64,000 bases of DNA from Zopfochytrium polystomum (lineage: Eukaryota; Chytridiomycota; Chytridiomycetes; Chytridiales; Chytridiaceae), in the NCBI GenBank assembly GCA_025765615.1, contig JAIVFJ010000068.1, positions 62,001 through 126,000 on the forward strand, given 5' to 3'. The translations under genes were made by a program, and so were the position numbers. Positions 1-8,276 of this stretch are shown piece by piece; position 1 is the first letter of the stretch; every line of letters starts with the position of its first letter. The notes beneath the pieces were generated by a model. The model was not told where the DNA came from. It saw nothing but the letters and a program-made list of their open reading frames with translations, and searched no databases.

Positions 1-2338
1 AAAGGTACATAGACCCGAGATCAACTCGAATTATACTTCGATTTTGACGATTCTTGGTCAAGCCGGCGAAACACGAAGAAAGCGACCACAGATGCGATTC
101 CGCCATTCATCAGTGTGGACAGGTTTGCATCTTTAGATCAGGTTACCGAGGGATTCTGACAAGCCTTCCACTTTCAGCCATGTTCTCTCCAAGAGGTCCG
201 AACGAAAACCGGCAAAATCTCGTGCACGGAGCTGTGCACTCTTCCAATGTACGACGGGACTGCTTGCCCTCTTGCGCTCACTGAAAACTATCATAGGGAA
301 ACCGAGCATCAACACCACCGTTGTGCGAACATTTCCTGTCCCATGACCTGCGCTCTTTGCAACAGGCGCTGCGATACTGCGGATCACTTTCACGCGCTGT
401 CAGCGAACGCGCTTCACTTATGCGGGTGATGGGCTCGACATTGAGCGAAATTTACCACTAACTGGGTTTCCATCCAAGGCTGGAACATAGCTGCCCCGAA
501 CAGTGCGAAGATGACGGAGTTTGCGAAGTACTGTAGTGCCAAACCTGTCTCCCTTCGCTGATTTTTTCCCCTTCCTTAGATCCAAATCCAACCGCAAGCT
601 GTCGAGTCCACTTACACAGGAAGCTTTGGATCATTCCAATACACAAAGGTAAACTAACACGATTCTCTTTTTCGCACAGTGAACTGAAGCGTCGTCTTAG
701 TATTCACAAGTCAGCCGGAAATTGAAATGCGCAAAAATAATTTTACCTGGCGAGTTGACTCACGAAGGACGACACACCCATTCCACTGCCGACACGCAGT
801 TTCACTATTGTACGGCTCAGTGCCCAAGCTGCGATTATTTCTGTACACTGCCGTTTGATCATTCCCAGAGCGAGCATGACACTTCCCACGGGAATATGGG
901 TACACATTTCAACGCTCTTCCACACCGTCGTCCCTGACAGTACTTGCACAGAAAACACGAAGTGGGCTGTTGAAAGTGATGTGCAGCTGCAAGGCCACAA
1001 GTTTGCAGGAGGAGACGGAGGAGCTCCGATGCTTTGCAACCTGGTTTGCGGTCAGCTCGGACGCCATGTCCACTTTGATTACTGCCGTCCGGGAATGTGC
1101 GAGGGCCACGCCGAGGTCAAGCACCTCCAAACGAGAATTGAGCCCGAACCGAATCGCGACAAGGACATGATATCTCACTCAATGTTTTGGAAGCGATTGG
1201 GATTCCGCGACCCCTACCCAAGAGACCAACAGAACGAATTCATGCTCTGCGATGCGGCGTGCGGCGGAGACGACCATGGCGAAGACAAAAACGGTACTGC
1301 GTCCTTCTGCACGCAGCCGTTGTTCCACGAGCCAGCCATGGCGCTGCCTCCTACCTCAACGGGGTACTTATCTATGGACGGCCACATATTCAACTGCAGG
1401 AACCCTGCCGTCTCGAAGACAGCGTATCACATGTAAGCTTACCTTGTTTTGAAATTACTATTGTCATAACATTGTTACGCCGTTTTTCTCTTCAGCCTTT
1501 TTGTTTTGGACAGAAGCGGGTCTATGGGCAGCCAGGACTGCCTGCCCGACCCAAGCCCTGTCCAACGAAAGATTGCACAGAGCCACCAAAACCGTTTGGG
1601 AGCCGTCTACTCATCCTGTTATTCCTTCTGGAAAGCTCGCGAGGCGATGTCCAAACAGATTCGCCACGACGCGTACTCTGTAATATTGTTCAATGAGTCT
1701 CCTCAAGTTGTAGTGGAGAACGATTTTACTTCTACGGCCGACCAGCTGCTCGACCGGATAATTCCGTACACAGCGAGCGGCGGCACCAGCTTCCAGAAAG
1801 CTGCGCAGCTGTCCACTCAAATTTTGAACCGAAACATGACTGGCGATCGGTACATATTCATTTGTTCCGTTGCGCAGCTTTAACCCCATTCGGCAGGGAA
1901 TTTGTTTTGGTACTCTTGTCAGACGGGGAAGACCTATTGCCGCACCAAGAAACCTATGATCTATGCAGGATCGGAGCGCCGCTTGGGTAATAAAAGAGCT
2001 TTCATCAACACGCTTCTTAACTGAAAATCACTTAGGAAACCCGTCATTCTGTACACGGTTGGGTTCGGGCGGCAAGACTTTTCGTCTCTCCGTGGAATGG
2101 CAAACATTGCAAACGAAGTGTACAGGAGCGCGCAACCCTCGGTGGGCGCATCTTCGCCGTGCGGCTTTTATCCCGCATTGGATCAGATTGCGCTCACGAC
2201 CCACTTCCTGGAGCTGGCAACGTCGTTGACGAAGGTGTGTTTGGTTTCCCCCACCTTTTTTTTGTCCTCCATGGCGACCCTGCGCTGACATTCGTGCAAC
2301 TCCAGCCCCGCGCTTCCCTGATGCCGGTGAGGGTTTGA
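1..2338 (+). CDS. Cys/His-rich protein with von Willebrand factor A domain (3' part)
   Basis: This multi-exon gene enters from the left edge. Exons in several frames give Cys/His clusters such as CPMTCALCNRRC and DHFHALSANALHLCG (about 247-425), then HSCPEQCEDDGVC (about 478-520), a segment around 585-645, a further block containing LPGELTHEGRHTH and CPSCDYFC (about 725-900), and CNLVCGQLGRHVH (about 1035-1075). A vWA domain follows from about 1495, with the metal-site start FVLDRSGSMG and the later LLSDGEDL (about 1915). The end reads KPRASLMPVRV at 2300-2338. This order of zinc-ligand repeats followed by vWA matches a family of very large fungal proteins known to me only as vWA proteins of unknown function. 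The substrate is unknown; the vWA fold suggests metal-dependent protein binding. The last GTGAGG could instead be a splice donor, in which case the gene would run on past 2338. Confidence 0.72.
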
Positions 2339-2736
2339 GTTGTATTTTTTTTCTTTTCCTCGATGGCATCATTGTATTTAGCATGGTGAAAAAACTTGCA
2401 AGGTGATGGCCGCCGAATAAAGCGAATCTGTCGTGCACTTGGAGGAAAAGGTGTCTTCCACAGTGGCGCTCTTCTGCTTCTCATCTTTCAATAGCACCTT
2501 AATGTTGTTTGAACTGTGCGAGGGTCCTGCTTGCCTCCATTGCTTTGATATCACGACCATCATCTTGCAGATCTCGCTCTTGCGCTCTACTTTATCATAT
2601 TAAAACTGCTAAAGGCCCACTTAAGTTTGGCAGTCTTGTTGATCTTCTCGTAGGACACTGGTTACCCGAAAGCCCCATTGCCTCCCTCTGCGCTACTTAT
2701 GTAGAGCGACGCTCAAGTAAACAGCCAGTCTCCAAC
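2339..2736. other. Intergenic stretch with weak coding trace
   Basis: There is no recognisable gene here. On the minus strand between about 2400 and 2600 several short frames read like a charged, helical peptide (for example DEKQKSATVEDTF), but stops interrupt every frame and I see no convincing splice chain. It may be the remnant of a gene broken by the retrotransposon debris that starts at 2737. Confidence 0.3.
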
Positions 2737-2933
2737 TGTTAGGCAGACCTGACTGGTTGACAGAAAGAGATACAAGACAGCGATTATTCTAGTGTATATA
2801 ATCATTATGTATCAATTATTCATAACAGAGCTTTTTCTCTTTCTCTCCTAGTTGGGGAGAAGGACCACACACAAACACACATCTCCACTTGATTCACTCC
2901 TTCCACTCACTCGCTCAGAGTAGACTGTTCACA
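2737..2933 (+). mobile_element. Solo LTR, copia-A family, short form
   Basis: The segment begins TGTTAGGC and ends GACTGTTCACA, so it has TG...CA ends. It is flanked by a perfect 5-bp target duplication, CCAAC at 2732-2736 and 2934-2938. Its sequence is the reverse complement of the LTRs at 46999-47177 and 52257-52667, sharing the CAATTATTCATAACAGAG block and the adjacent pyrimidine-rich tract. At 197 bp it lacks about 210 bp of the U3 sequence present in the 411-bp copy at 52257. Confidence 0.85.
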
Positions 2934-3051
2934 CCAACACCACCCTCGCCTTGCAGGACACAAGTGTGAGTTAAAAACAATGAAAGCATGAAAGCATGTA
3001 AAGCAGCAAGAAATCAACGTCGAATCTTCTAATCCGTTGCATTCCAAGAAA

Positions 3052-3314
3052 TTCTTGTGGAACCTTCTGGAACATTCTTTGCTTTCCTGACTTGTCTTGT
3101 TGTCATTTGTATCATGGTATCATTGTATTACTAATGGCTCTTTCTGGAACTTTCTTTGAATCTTGACAAGGAAGACAGACTCTCAAAAGGTATAAAAGGG
3201 GGATGGGGGACCTGTCCCATCCCCCAAGTGAATTATGAATTATTGTTTCCAATACAATCATCACTCCTCTTGGTTCCTTGTCTGCCTTGTCCTGTTTTGC
3301 CCTGCTCCTGACAT
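3052..3314 (+). repeat. 5'-truncated gypsy LTR relic
   Basis: From about 3052 to 3314 the sequence is a diverged copy of the 358-bp gypsy LTR at 3881, lacking the first part. It keeps the TATAAAAGGGGGATGGGGGA promoter core and ends CTCCTGACA. It also keeps an uninterrupted GTGAATTATGA, which is the exact complement of the primer-binding site of the intact gypsy element. Confidence 0.8.
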
Positions 3315-3408
3315 CAATGATGGGGGCCAGTACCCTGGTGTTGGTGTTAATGCTACTCTCTACATCTGCTCTGAAAGCACAGATATACCATTAATAACTG
3401 TCATGAGC
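3315..3408 (+). repeat. Dispersed ~95-bp repeat (second copy near 17221)
   Basis: The block GGCCAGTACCCTGGTGTTGG to AATAACTGTCATGAG recurs near-identically at about 17221-17316, inside a decayed Tc1 element. I do not recognise the parent element. Here it sits directly between a gypsy LTR relic and a copia LTR fragment, which suggests nested insertion history. Confidence 0.7.
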
Positions 3409-3646
3409 AGGGTATAAACATCTCCTATATTATCTGCTTGAGCAGAGGAGGAGGAAAATTGTTTGCACTGAGTTTCTGTTCCACTTAATACTCAGAGTAT
3501 TTGTCTACAGCGCAAGCCAGTGCCCAGGTCTGCATTGGCAGTGGCTTGCTCTCCCCATGGGCATTGTGAGAACAATAACTGACAGTCACAATACGTTTTG
3601 GTCCGTCTTGTGCCTCTTGCTGCTAACCAGTCAGTTATGCCTAACA
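3409..3646 (-). repeat. Copia-A LTR fragment (U3 half)
   Basis: From the CTCCTATATTATCTGC block to the terminal GCCTAACA, this is a diverged copy of the U3 half of the LTR at 52257-52667, in the same orientation. The R/U5 half is missing. A second such fragment is at 16501-16736. Confidence 0.78.
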
Positions 3647-3880
3647 CACAGCTTGGCCTACTCTACACTTGCCTGAGGGAATGGTACCTCTACTTGCTTG
3701 GTCTGGGGGCTCTGGCCAAAGTGGACTTCTAATTCACTCTGTTGGTCTACTCTGCACTTGCCAGGGCGGATCTCCTGCACCAAATGAGGACTGCAATGTT
3801 TTGAGTTGAGAGTTATTAAAGGAAAGAAGAAGGGGGATTCTTTTTATTATCTTAGAGTCTTGAAATGTATGTACACAGCA
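3647..3880. other. No gene seen; target site of the gypsy insertion
   Basis: These 234 bp hold no recognisable gene or repeat. Two copies of a CTACTCTRCACTTGCC-like motif occur at about 3659 and 3749. The last five bases, CAGCA (3876-3880), are the left target duplication of the gypsy element. Confidence 0.5.
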
Positions 3881-4238
3881 TGTTATGAATCACCCTCTGG
3901 AAACCTCTGGAACATTCTAGAACATTCCTTCATGGAACCTTCTGGAACCTTCTGGAACCTTCTAGAACATTCCTTCATGGAACCTTGTGGAACCTTCTGG
4001 AACCTTCTTTGCTTTCCTGACTTGTCTTGTTGTCATTGGTATCATTGGTATCATTGTATTACTAATTGCTCTTTCTGGAACTTTCTTTGAGTCTTGACAA
4101 GGAACACTCTCAAAAGGTATAAAAGGGGGATGGGGGACCTGTCCCATCCCTCAAGTGAATTATTGTTTCCAATACAATCATCACTCCTCTCAGTTCCTTC
4201 TCTGCCTTGCCTTGCCTTGTCCTGCAATGTTCCTGACA
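3881..4238 (+). repeat. Gypsy 5' LTR
   Basis: The LTR runs TGTTATGAATC...TTCCTGACA. It contains a run of GGAACCTTCT and GGAACATTCT short repeats (3898-4010), a TATAAAA box at 4118-4124, and the sequence GTGAATTAT at 4155-4163, which is complementary to the primer site just downstream of the LTR. Confidence 0.93.
4118..4124 (+). promoter_or_regulatory. LTR TATA box
   Basis: TATAAAA lies about 37 nt upstream of GTGAATTAT (4155), a spacing that would put the RNA start at or near the self-priming complement. The same box is present in the 3' LTR and in the relic at 3052. Confidence 0.6.
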
Positions 4239-4249
4239 TCATAATTCAC
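4239..4249 (+). promoter_or_regulatory. Putative self-complementary primer-binding site
   Basis: The 11 bases after the 5' LTR are TCATAATTCAC. Nine of them (ATAATTCAC, 4241-4249) are the reverse complement of GTGAATTAT at 4155-4163, near the expected 5' end of the transcript. The relic LTR at 3052 carries the full 11-nt complement. This resembles the self-priming of Tf1, and I see no tRNA 3'-end match. The mechanism is inferred. Confidence 0.55.
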
Positions 4250-4278
4250 TTCACCCTCTCCCACTACTCTCTGCCATC

Positions 4279-5202
4279 ATGTCTGACCCAAACAACACCT
4301 TCCCTGATGCAACTGCCTTCCAAGCCTTGATGGACCAATTACAAGCCCTTTCAAGACAGACACACCAACTTCAAGAACAAGTCCTTCACCAGCAGCACCA
4401 GCTTCAACAACAACTTCACCAACAAGAACATCAAGCTCTTCCCCTGCCTCAAGCCAACCAAGCAAGAGAGCCCAAGGTTCCCAGCCCTGACAAGTTCACT
4501 GGGCTGGCCAAAGACCTTAGGAACTTCATGGCCACTGTGGAGAATGTCATCCTTCTCCAACCTTCAAGATTTCCCAGTGAGCAAGTCAAGGTTCTTTTCA
4601 CAAGCACCCTCCTGTCTGGTCAAGCTCAATCATGGTACAGATCTCTCCCAAGCACACCCACCACCCTGCAAGAGCTCTGGGAGGGGCTGGAAGCTACCTT
4701 TGGTGACCCCTACGCATCTTGGACAGCAAGATCCAAGCTCAAGCATATCAAGCAAGGAAAGCAATCTTGTGTGGCCTACACCAACCAATTCAAGCAACTA
4801 GCCAGAGACTCTGGATACAATGATGCAGCTCTGATGGAGCTGTACCATGATGGTCTCCATGAGTCTATCCAAGACATGCTCTCCCAGTCTCTGCACATCC
4901 CTGAGACCTTGGAAGAGTACATTCTCCTTGCCATCAAGATTGACAACAGACTCTACTCCAAGAGGCTGAAGCAAAGACAAGTAGGAACTACATCAAGGCC
5001 TACCCCAGTTCCTCAAGCTCTTACAGTTCCTGAACCCATGCAAGTGGATGCAGTTGAGACACTTCCTAAGGGTCCTCTGAGCCAAGAGGAGAAAGCAAGG
5101 AGGGCCCAGCAGGGACTGTGTTTTTACTGTGGCTCCAAGGAGCATGCTGTCAAGGACTGCCCAAGGAAGAAGCACCCAAACTCCCAGGTCCAGGCTCACT
5201 GA
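4279..5202 (+). CDS. Gypsy Gag
   Basis: This 307-residue structural protein starts 41 nt after the 5' LTR. It has a glutamine/histidine-rich amphipathic N-terminus (residues ~14-60), a central retrotransposon-type capsid region (residues ~70-210, with the segment AQSWYRS), and one CCHC zinc knuckle, CFYCGSKEHAVKDC, at residues ~278-291 for RNA packaging. Gag would form the particle in which reverse transcription occurs. It overlaps the pol frame, which lies at -1. The frame is undamaged, consistent with a recently active copy. Codon use is CA-rich, unlike the GC-balanced host genes nearby. Confidence 0.88.
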   Translation: MSDPNNTFPDATAFQALMDQLQALSRQTHQLQEQVLHQQHQLQQQLHQQEHQALPLPQANQAREPKVPSPDKFTGLAKDLRNFMATVENVILLQPSRFPSEQVKVLFTSTLLSGQAQSWYRSLPSTPTTLQELWEGLEATFGDPYASWTARSKLKHIKQGKQSCVAYTNQFKQLARDSGYNDAALMELYHDGLHESIQDMLSQSLHIPETLEEYILLAIKIDNRLYSKRLKQRQVGTTSRPTPVPQALTVPEPMQVDAVETLPKGPLSQEEKARRAQQGLCFYCGSKEHAVKDCPRKKHPNSQVQAH

Positions 5203-6713
5203 GGGGCAATTCCCTGGACCCTCCTCCAAGCTGCCCCTGTTTCATCACCACCACCAGCACCACAAACACCTCAGATTCCAAGCCCCACCAACTCACCATG
5301 GATGTCAAGATTCAACTCTCACCCAAGTCAACCATCACAACCAAGGCCCTTATAGACTCTGGATCATCCTGCAACATCATTGATGCCACCCTTGCCAAGT
5401 CTTGTGCCATTCCCACCATCAAGAAATCCACACCCCTCAAGGTCCACTTTGCCAATCATGCTCTGTTCAAGGAAATCAGCCATGAAACCAAGCTAAACCT
5501 CCACATCCAAGACTTTCCACCATCCATGGTCAACCTGGAAGTATTGGATCTTGGCTCACCCACATTCTCTGTCATCCTGGGATTACCATGGCTGCAAGCC
5601 CAGAACCCTGACATTGATTGGGTCACTGGTCAAGTCCAACCTCCACCAATTGGAACAGTCACCCAAAACTCAAGTCAAGCCTCCAAGTCTCATGCTCTCA
5701 AGTCCCTGATTCAAGGTTCTCAGCCTAGTATCCAAGGTCAACCACAAATGACAGCTCCAGTATCAGCCTGCAGCTCACAGATCCCAGCCAAGATTCAAAT
5801 TTCACAGTTCACAGTTTATAGTCAAGATTCCAGTACAGCTCATAGAGCTCACAGTCATGGCCAAGTCTGTAGTTCACAGAACCCACAGTCAAAGATTCAA
5901 GTACCACAGTTCACAGTCCAAATTCAAGATTCAAGCTCCACAGCTCACAGTCTTTGCCAAGAACAAAACCCTCAGTCAAAGATTCAAGAATCACAGTTCC
6001 CAGTCAAGATTTCATGCCCCACTGCTGATGAGCGCAGAAGGACAGACCTTGCACCTGAAGGGGGAGATGGTTTCACCCCACCATCCAAGACACACCTTTC
6101 ATTGCTTCCTGACAGTGTGTGGGCCTATGCTATTTCCAAGGACCCCAAGCCTCACAAGATTCAAATCAGCCAAGAAGAGGAAAAACTTGAGATACTCAAG
6201 ACAAGGCATGATGCAGCAACAGCTGGACACCCAGGAGAGCACAAGACATATGAGCTTGTTTCCAGAGACTTTTACTGGCCGGGCATAAGGAAGAACTTGC
6301 AGACCAAAAGACCAAGTCCCAAGCTAGACAACCACAAGTTGGGACCTTTCAAGATCTTGGAGCAAATCAATCCAGTCACCTTCAAGCTGGATCTCCCTGC
6401 ATCCATGAAGATCCACCCAGTTTTCCATGTCAGCCTTTTGGAGAAGTTTGTGGCCAATTCCATTCCAGGCAGAGTTGTTCCTCCTCCTCCTCCAGTTGAG
6501 GTAGAAGGTGAAGAGGAATTTGAGGTTGAACAAATCTTGGATGCCAAGTGGTTTGGAAGGACACTCAAGTTCCTTGTCAAGTGGAAAGGTTACTCAGATG
6601 CTGACAACACCTGGGAACCTGAGTCAAACCTCACTCACTGCCAAGACCTTCTGCTCAAGTTCAAGACCAGGTACCCCACCAAGTTGCAGAAGAGGCCTAA
6701 AAGGGGGAGATGA
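5118..6713 (+). CDS. Gypsy deleted Pol: protease, integrase tail, chromodomain
   Basis: The frame is open from 5070, is probably entered by frameshift at 5175-5181, and stops at 6711-6713, directly against the 3' LTR. In order it encodes: an aspartic protease with ALIDSGSSCNII (about 5345-5380) and a conserved hydrophobic block ending ILGLPWLQ; a degenerate glutamine/serine-rich linker (about 5650-6030); a piece of the RNase H C-terminal region containing [13 protein letters not shown]; half of the integrase zinc finger (RHDAATAGHPGEH, lacking its Cys pair); the integrase GPF module (LGPFKILEQINPVTFKLDLP); and a chromodomain (AKWFGRTLKFLVKWKGYSD, with NTWEPESNL). RT and the integrase DDE core are absent. 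The protein could still process Gag and target chromatin but cannot copy or integrate DNA alone. Confidence 0.85.
   Translation: MFLLWLQGACCQGLPKEEAPKLPGPGSLRGNSLDPPPSCPCFITTTSTTNTSDSKPHQLTMDVKIQLSPKSTITTKALIDSGSSCNIIDATLAKSCAIPTIKKSTPLKVHFANHALFKEISHETKLNLHIQDFPPSMVNLEVLDLGSPTFSVILGLPWLQAQNPDIDWVTGQVQPPPIGTVTQNSSQASKSHALKSLIQGSQPSIQGQPQMTAPVSACSSQIPAKIQISQFTVYSQDSSTAHRAHSHGQVCSSQNPQSKIQVPQFTVQIQDSSSTAHSLCQEQNPQSKIQESQFPVKISCPTADERRRTDLAPEGGDGFTPPSKTHLSLLPDSVWAYAISKDPKPHKIQISQEEEKLEILKTRHDAATAGHPGEHKTYELVSRDFYWPGIRKNLQTKRPSPKLDNHKLGPFKILEQINPVTFKLDLPASMKIHPVFHVSLLEKFVANSIPGRVVPPPPPVEVEGEEEFEVEQILDAKWFGRTLKFLVKWKGYSDADNTWEPESNLTHCQDLLLKFKTRYPTKLQKRPKRGR
5175..5220 (+). promoter_or_regulatory. 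-1 ribosomal frameshift signal (gypsy gag-pol)
   Basis: In the gag frame the codons CCA AAC preceded by C form the canonical heptamer C CCA AAC (5175-5181). After a 5-nt spacer comes a perfect 8-bp stem, GGTCCAGG (5187-5194) with CCTGGACC (5213-5220), enclosing an 18-nt loop that contains the gag stop TGA (5200-5202). The downstream pol frame is exactly -1. Confidence 0.75.
6697..6713 (+). promoter_or_regulatory. Polypurine tract (gypsy)
   Basis: The purine run AAAAGGGGGAGATGA lies immediately upstream of the 3' LTR at 6714, the expected position for the plus-strand primer. Confidence 0.7.
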
Positions 6714-7071
6714 TGTTATGAATCACCCTCTGGAAACCTCTGGAACATTCTAGAACATTCCTTCATGGAACCTTCTGGAACCTTCTGGAACCTTCTAGAA
6801 CATTCCTTCATGGAACCTTGTGGAACCTTCTGGAACCTTCTTTGCTTTCCTGACTTGTCTTGTTGTCATTGGTATCATTGGTATCATTGTATTACTAATT
6901 GCTCTTTCTGGAACTTTCTTTGAGTCTTGACAAGGAACACTCTCAAAAGGTATAAAAGGGGGATGGGGGACCTGTCCCATCCCTCAAGTGAATTATTGTT
7001 TCCAATACAATCATCACTCCTCTCAGTTCCTTCTCTGCCTTGCCTTGCCTTGTCCTGCAATGTTCCTGACA
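6714..7071 (+). repeat. Gypsy 3' LTR
   Basis: This 358-bp LTR shows no difference from the 5' LTR by eye and is followed by the target duplication CAGCA at 7072-7076. Confidence 0.93.
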
Positions 7072-7076
7072 CAGCA

Positions 7077-7572
7077 GAAATCTTCCAGCCACGTTGCACG
7101 CTCTGCGGCCATGTCTTTGCCACAACAGACCTGTGGACGAGCAGAGTATTTTAAAATACAAACCCCGCCAATCCCCCAATTTATCCGTTGCACTCGGTGT
7201 AATCTCCCTCATAGCTGCTTACAATGCTTGCGTGTAACACAAAAATCGGGATGACCTGACTTGGTTGTAGTTCCTAGTGGTCCGATGGGTTGGATTGTGC
7301 CGCAGTTCTATAAGGGAATAAATAAATTTCTTGACCTGCACTCTTTCAACTGAGGGGTTTCTGGCAATTTCCTTCAGTCAACTTTGAGCCCACTCCTTCT
7401 CGCATCCACTGCCCCTCTCCCATGCAACAAGCACGAGTGGTCGGTAACTTCTAACTCACCTGTGGTTATCAGGGCATGGTCGTCAGTTCGGAAGCCCTCT
7501 CGTCGTTTTGTGTCTCGCTGAAAAGCTCGCTTCCCATCCCATTGTTATATAAGCTAGGCGGGACAGACTGGT
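7077..7572. other. No gene identified
   Basis: I see no supported gene. Two CxxC pairs (CTLCG near 7099 and CTRCN with CLQC near 7190-7220) occur in different plus frames with stops between them. They could be an exon pair of a lost zinc-binding gene, or chance. Confidence 0.35.
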
Positions 7573-7795
7573 TGTTAGCAAGAATCACAAGATGGACCTG
7601 AGAGCGAGCAATTGCTCACCGCACCGCAGACGCGGCTGCTGGCTTATGCTGTTGACAAAAACTCTGCGTAATGAATGTATACGGTGGAGCAGAAACACCC
7701 AGACTCTTACAGCGCATATTTCATCATGTTTGTACCCAATTATTCATAACAGAGTTTTTTGTTCTTCTCCAAGTTCTTTGGGGTAGACGGTGATC
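7573..7795 (+). repeat. Relic copia-A-type LTR
   Basis: The segment starts TGTTAGCA and keeps CAATTATTCATAACAGAG (7738-7755), a pyrimidine-rich tract and a GTAGAC-type end, the same order as in the solo LTR at 2737-2933. It is too diverged to define exact ends or a target duplication. Confidence 0.55.
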
Positions 7796-7929
7796 ACCAG
7801 TTGTTCTGGTGTGTCCCACCACCGATGTGTGGGGTGCTTGCCTTTCCTTGCCGCTGGGACCTGTGAATGTGACTCTGAAGACGTGGTCCCTGTCTGCCGG
7901 TCTGCCTCTGATCTGAACTATTACCTCAT

Positions 7930-7960
7930 CTCTGTCTGTCTGTCTGTCTGTCTGTCTGTG

Positions 7961-8013
<53 letters not shown>

Positions 8014-8043
8014 GTCTCTCTGTCTGTCTGTCTGTCTGTCTCG
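7930..8043. repeat. TGTC/CTGT tetranucleotide microsatellite
   Basis: About 110 bp of nearly pure (CTGT)n with a few interruptions (one TGTGTG and two TCTC variants), ending about 57 bp before the start codon of the NIPA-like gene. It lies in that gene's promoter or 5' UTR. Long open frames across it are artefacts of the repeat. Confidence 0.95.
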
Positions 8044-8099
8044 CAGGCACCCACAGCCCAACAGCGCCCCCAGCGCTCCTTGCTCTTTCTCTGTCTGGC

Positions 8100-8238
8100 A
8101 TGGACTCCACTGTCCTCATCCGCCCTCGACGGGTCCTCTTGGTCGTCGCCCTCATCCTCCTCCTAGCCTTCTCTCTTGCGATCTCGCTGCCCGGCACCGC
8201 GACTGCTACTATCGCTGCCGGAGACCTGCGGCAGAAGG

Positions 8239-8276
<38 letters not shown>

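Larger units (their letters stand above)
3881..7071 (+). mobile_element. Non-autonomous Ty3/gypsy chromodomain retrotransposon
   Basis: This is a complete 3,191-bp insertion: two 358-bp LTRs (3881-4238 and 6714-7071) that look identical base for base, flanked by the 5-bp duplication CAGCA (3876-3880 and 7072-7076). Inside are gag, a frameshift signal, and a fused protease/integrase-tail/chromodomain frame. Reverse transcriptase, nearly all of RNase H and the integrase catalytic core are missing, although the frame stays open. Identical LTRs show very recent transposition, so the enzymes were presumably supplied in trans by a full-length relative such as the fragment at 63513-64000. The chromodomain places it with the fungal chromovirus/Tf1-sushi type elements. 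Confidence 0.93.

Noticed and set aside
7724..8170. Long open frames on both strands through the CTGT repeat
   Set aside because: They are a consequence of a tetranucleotide repeat lacking stops in any frame; the translated repeat has no conserved domain.
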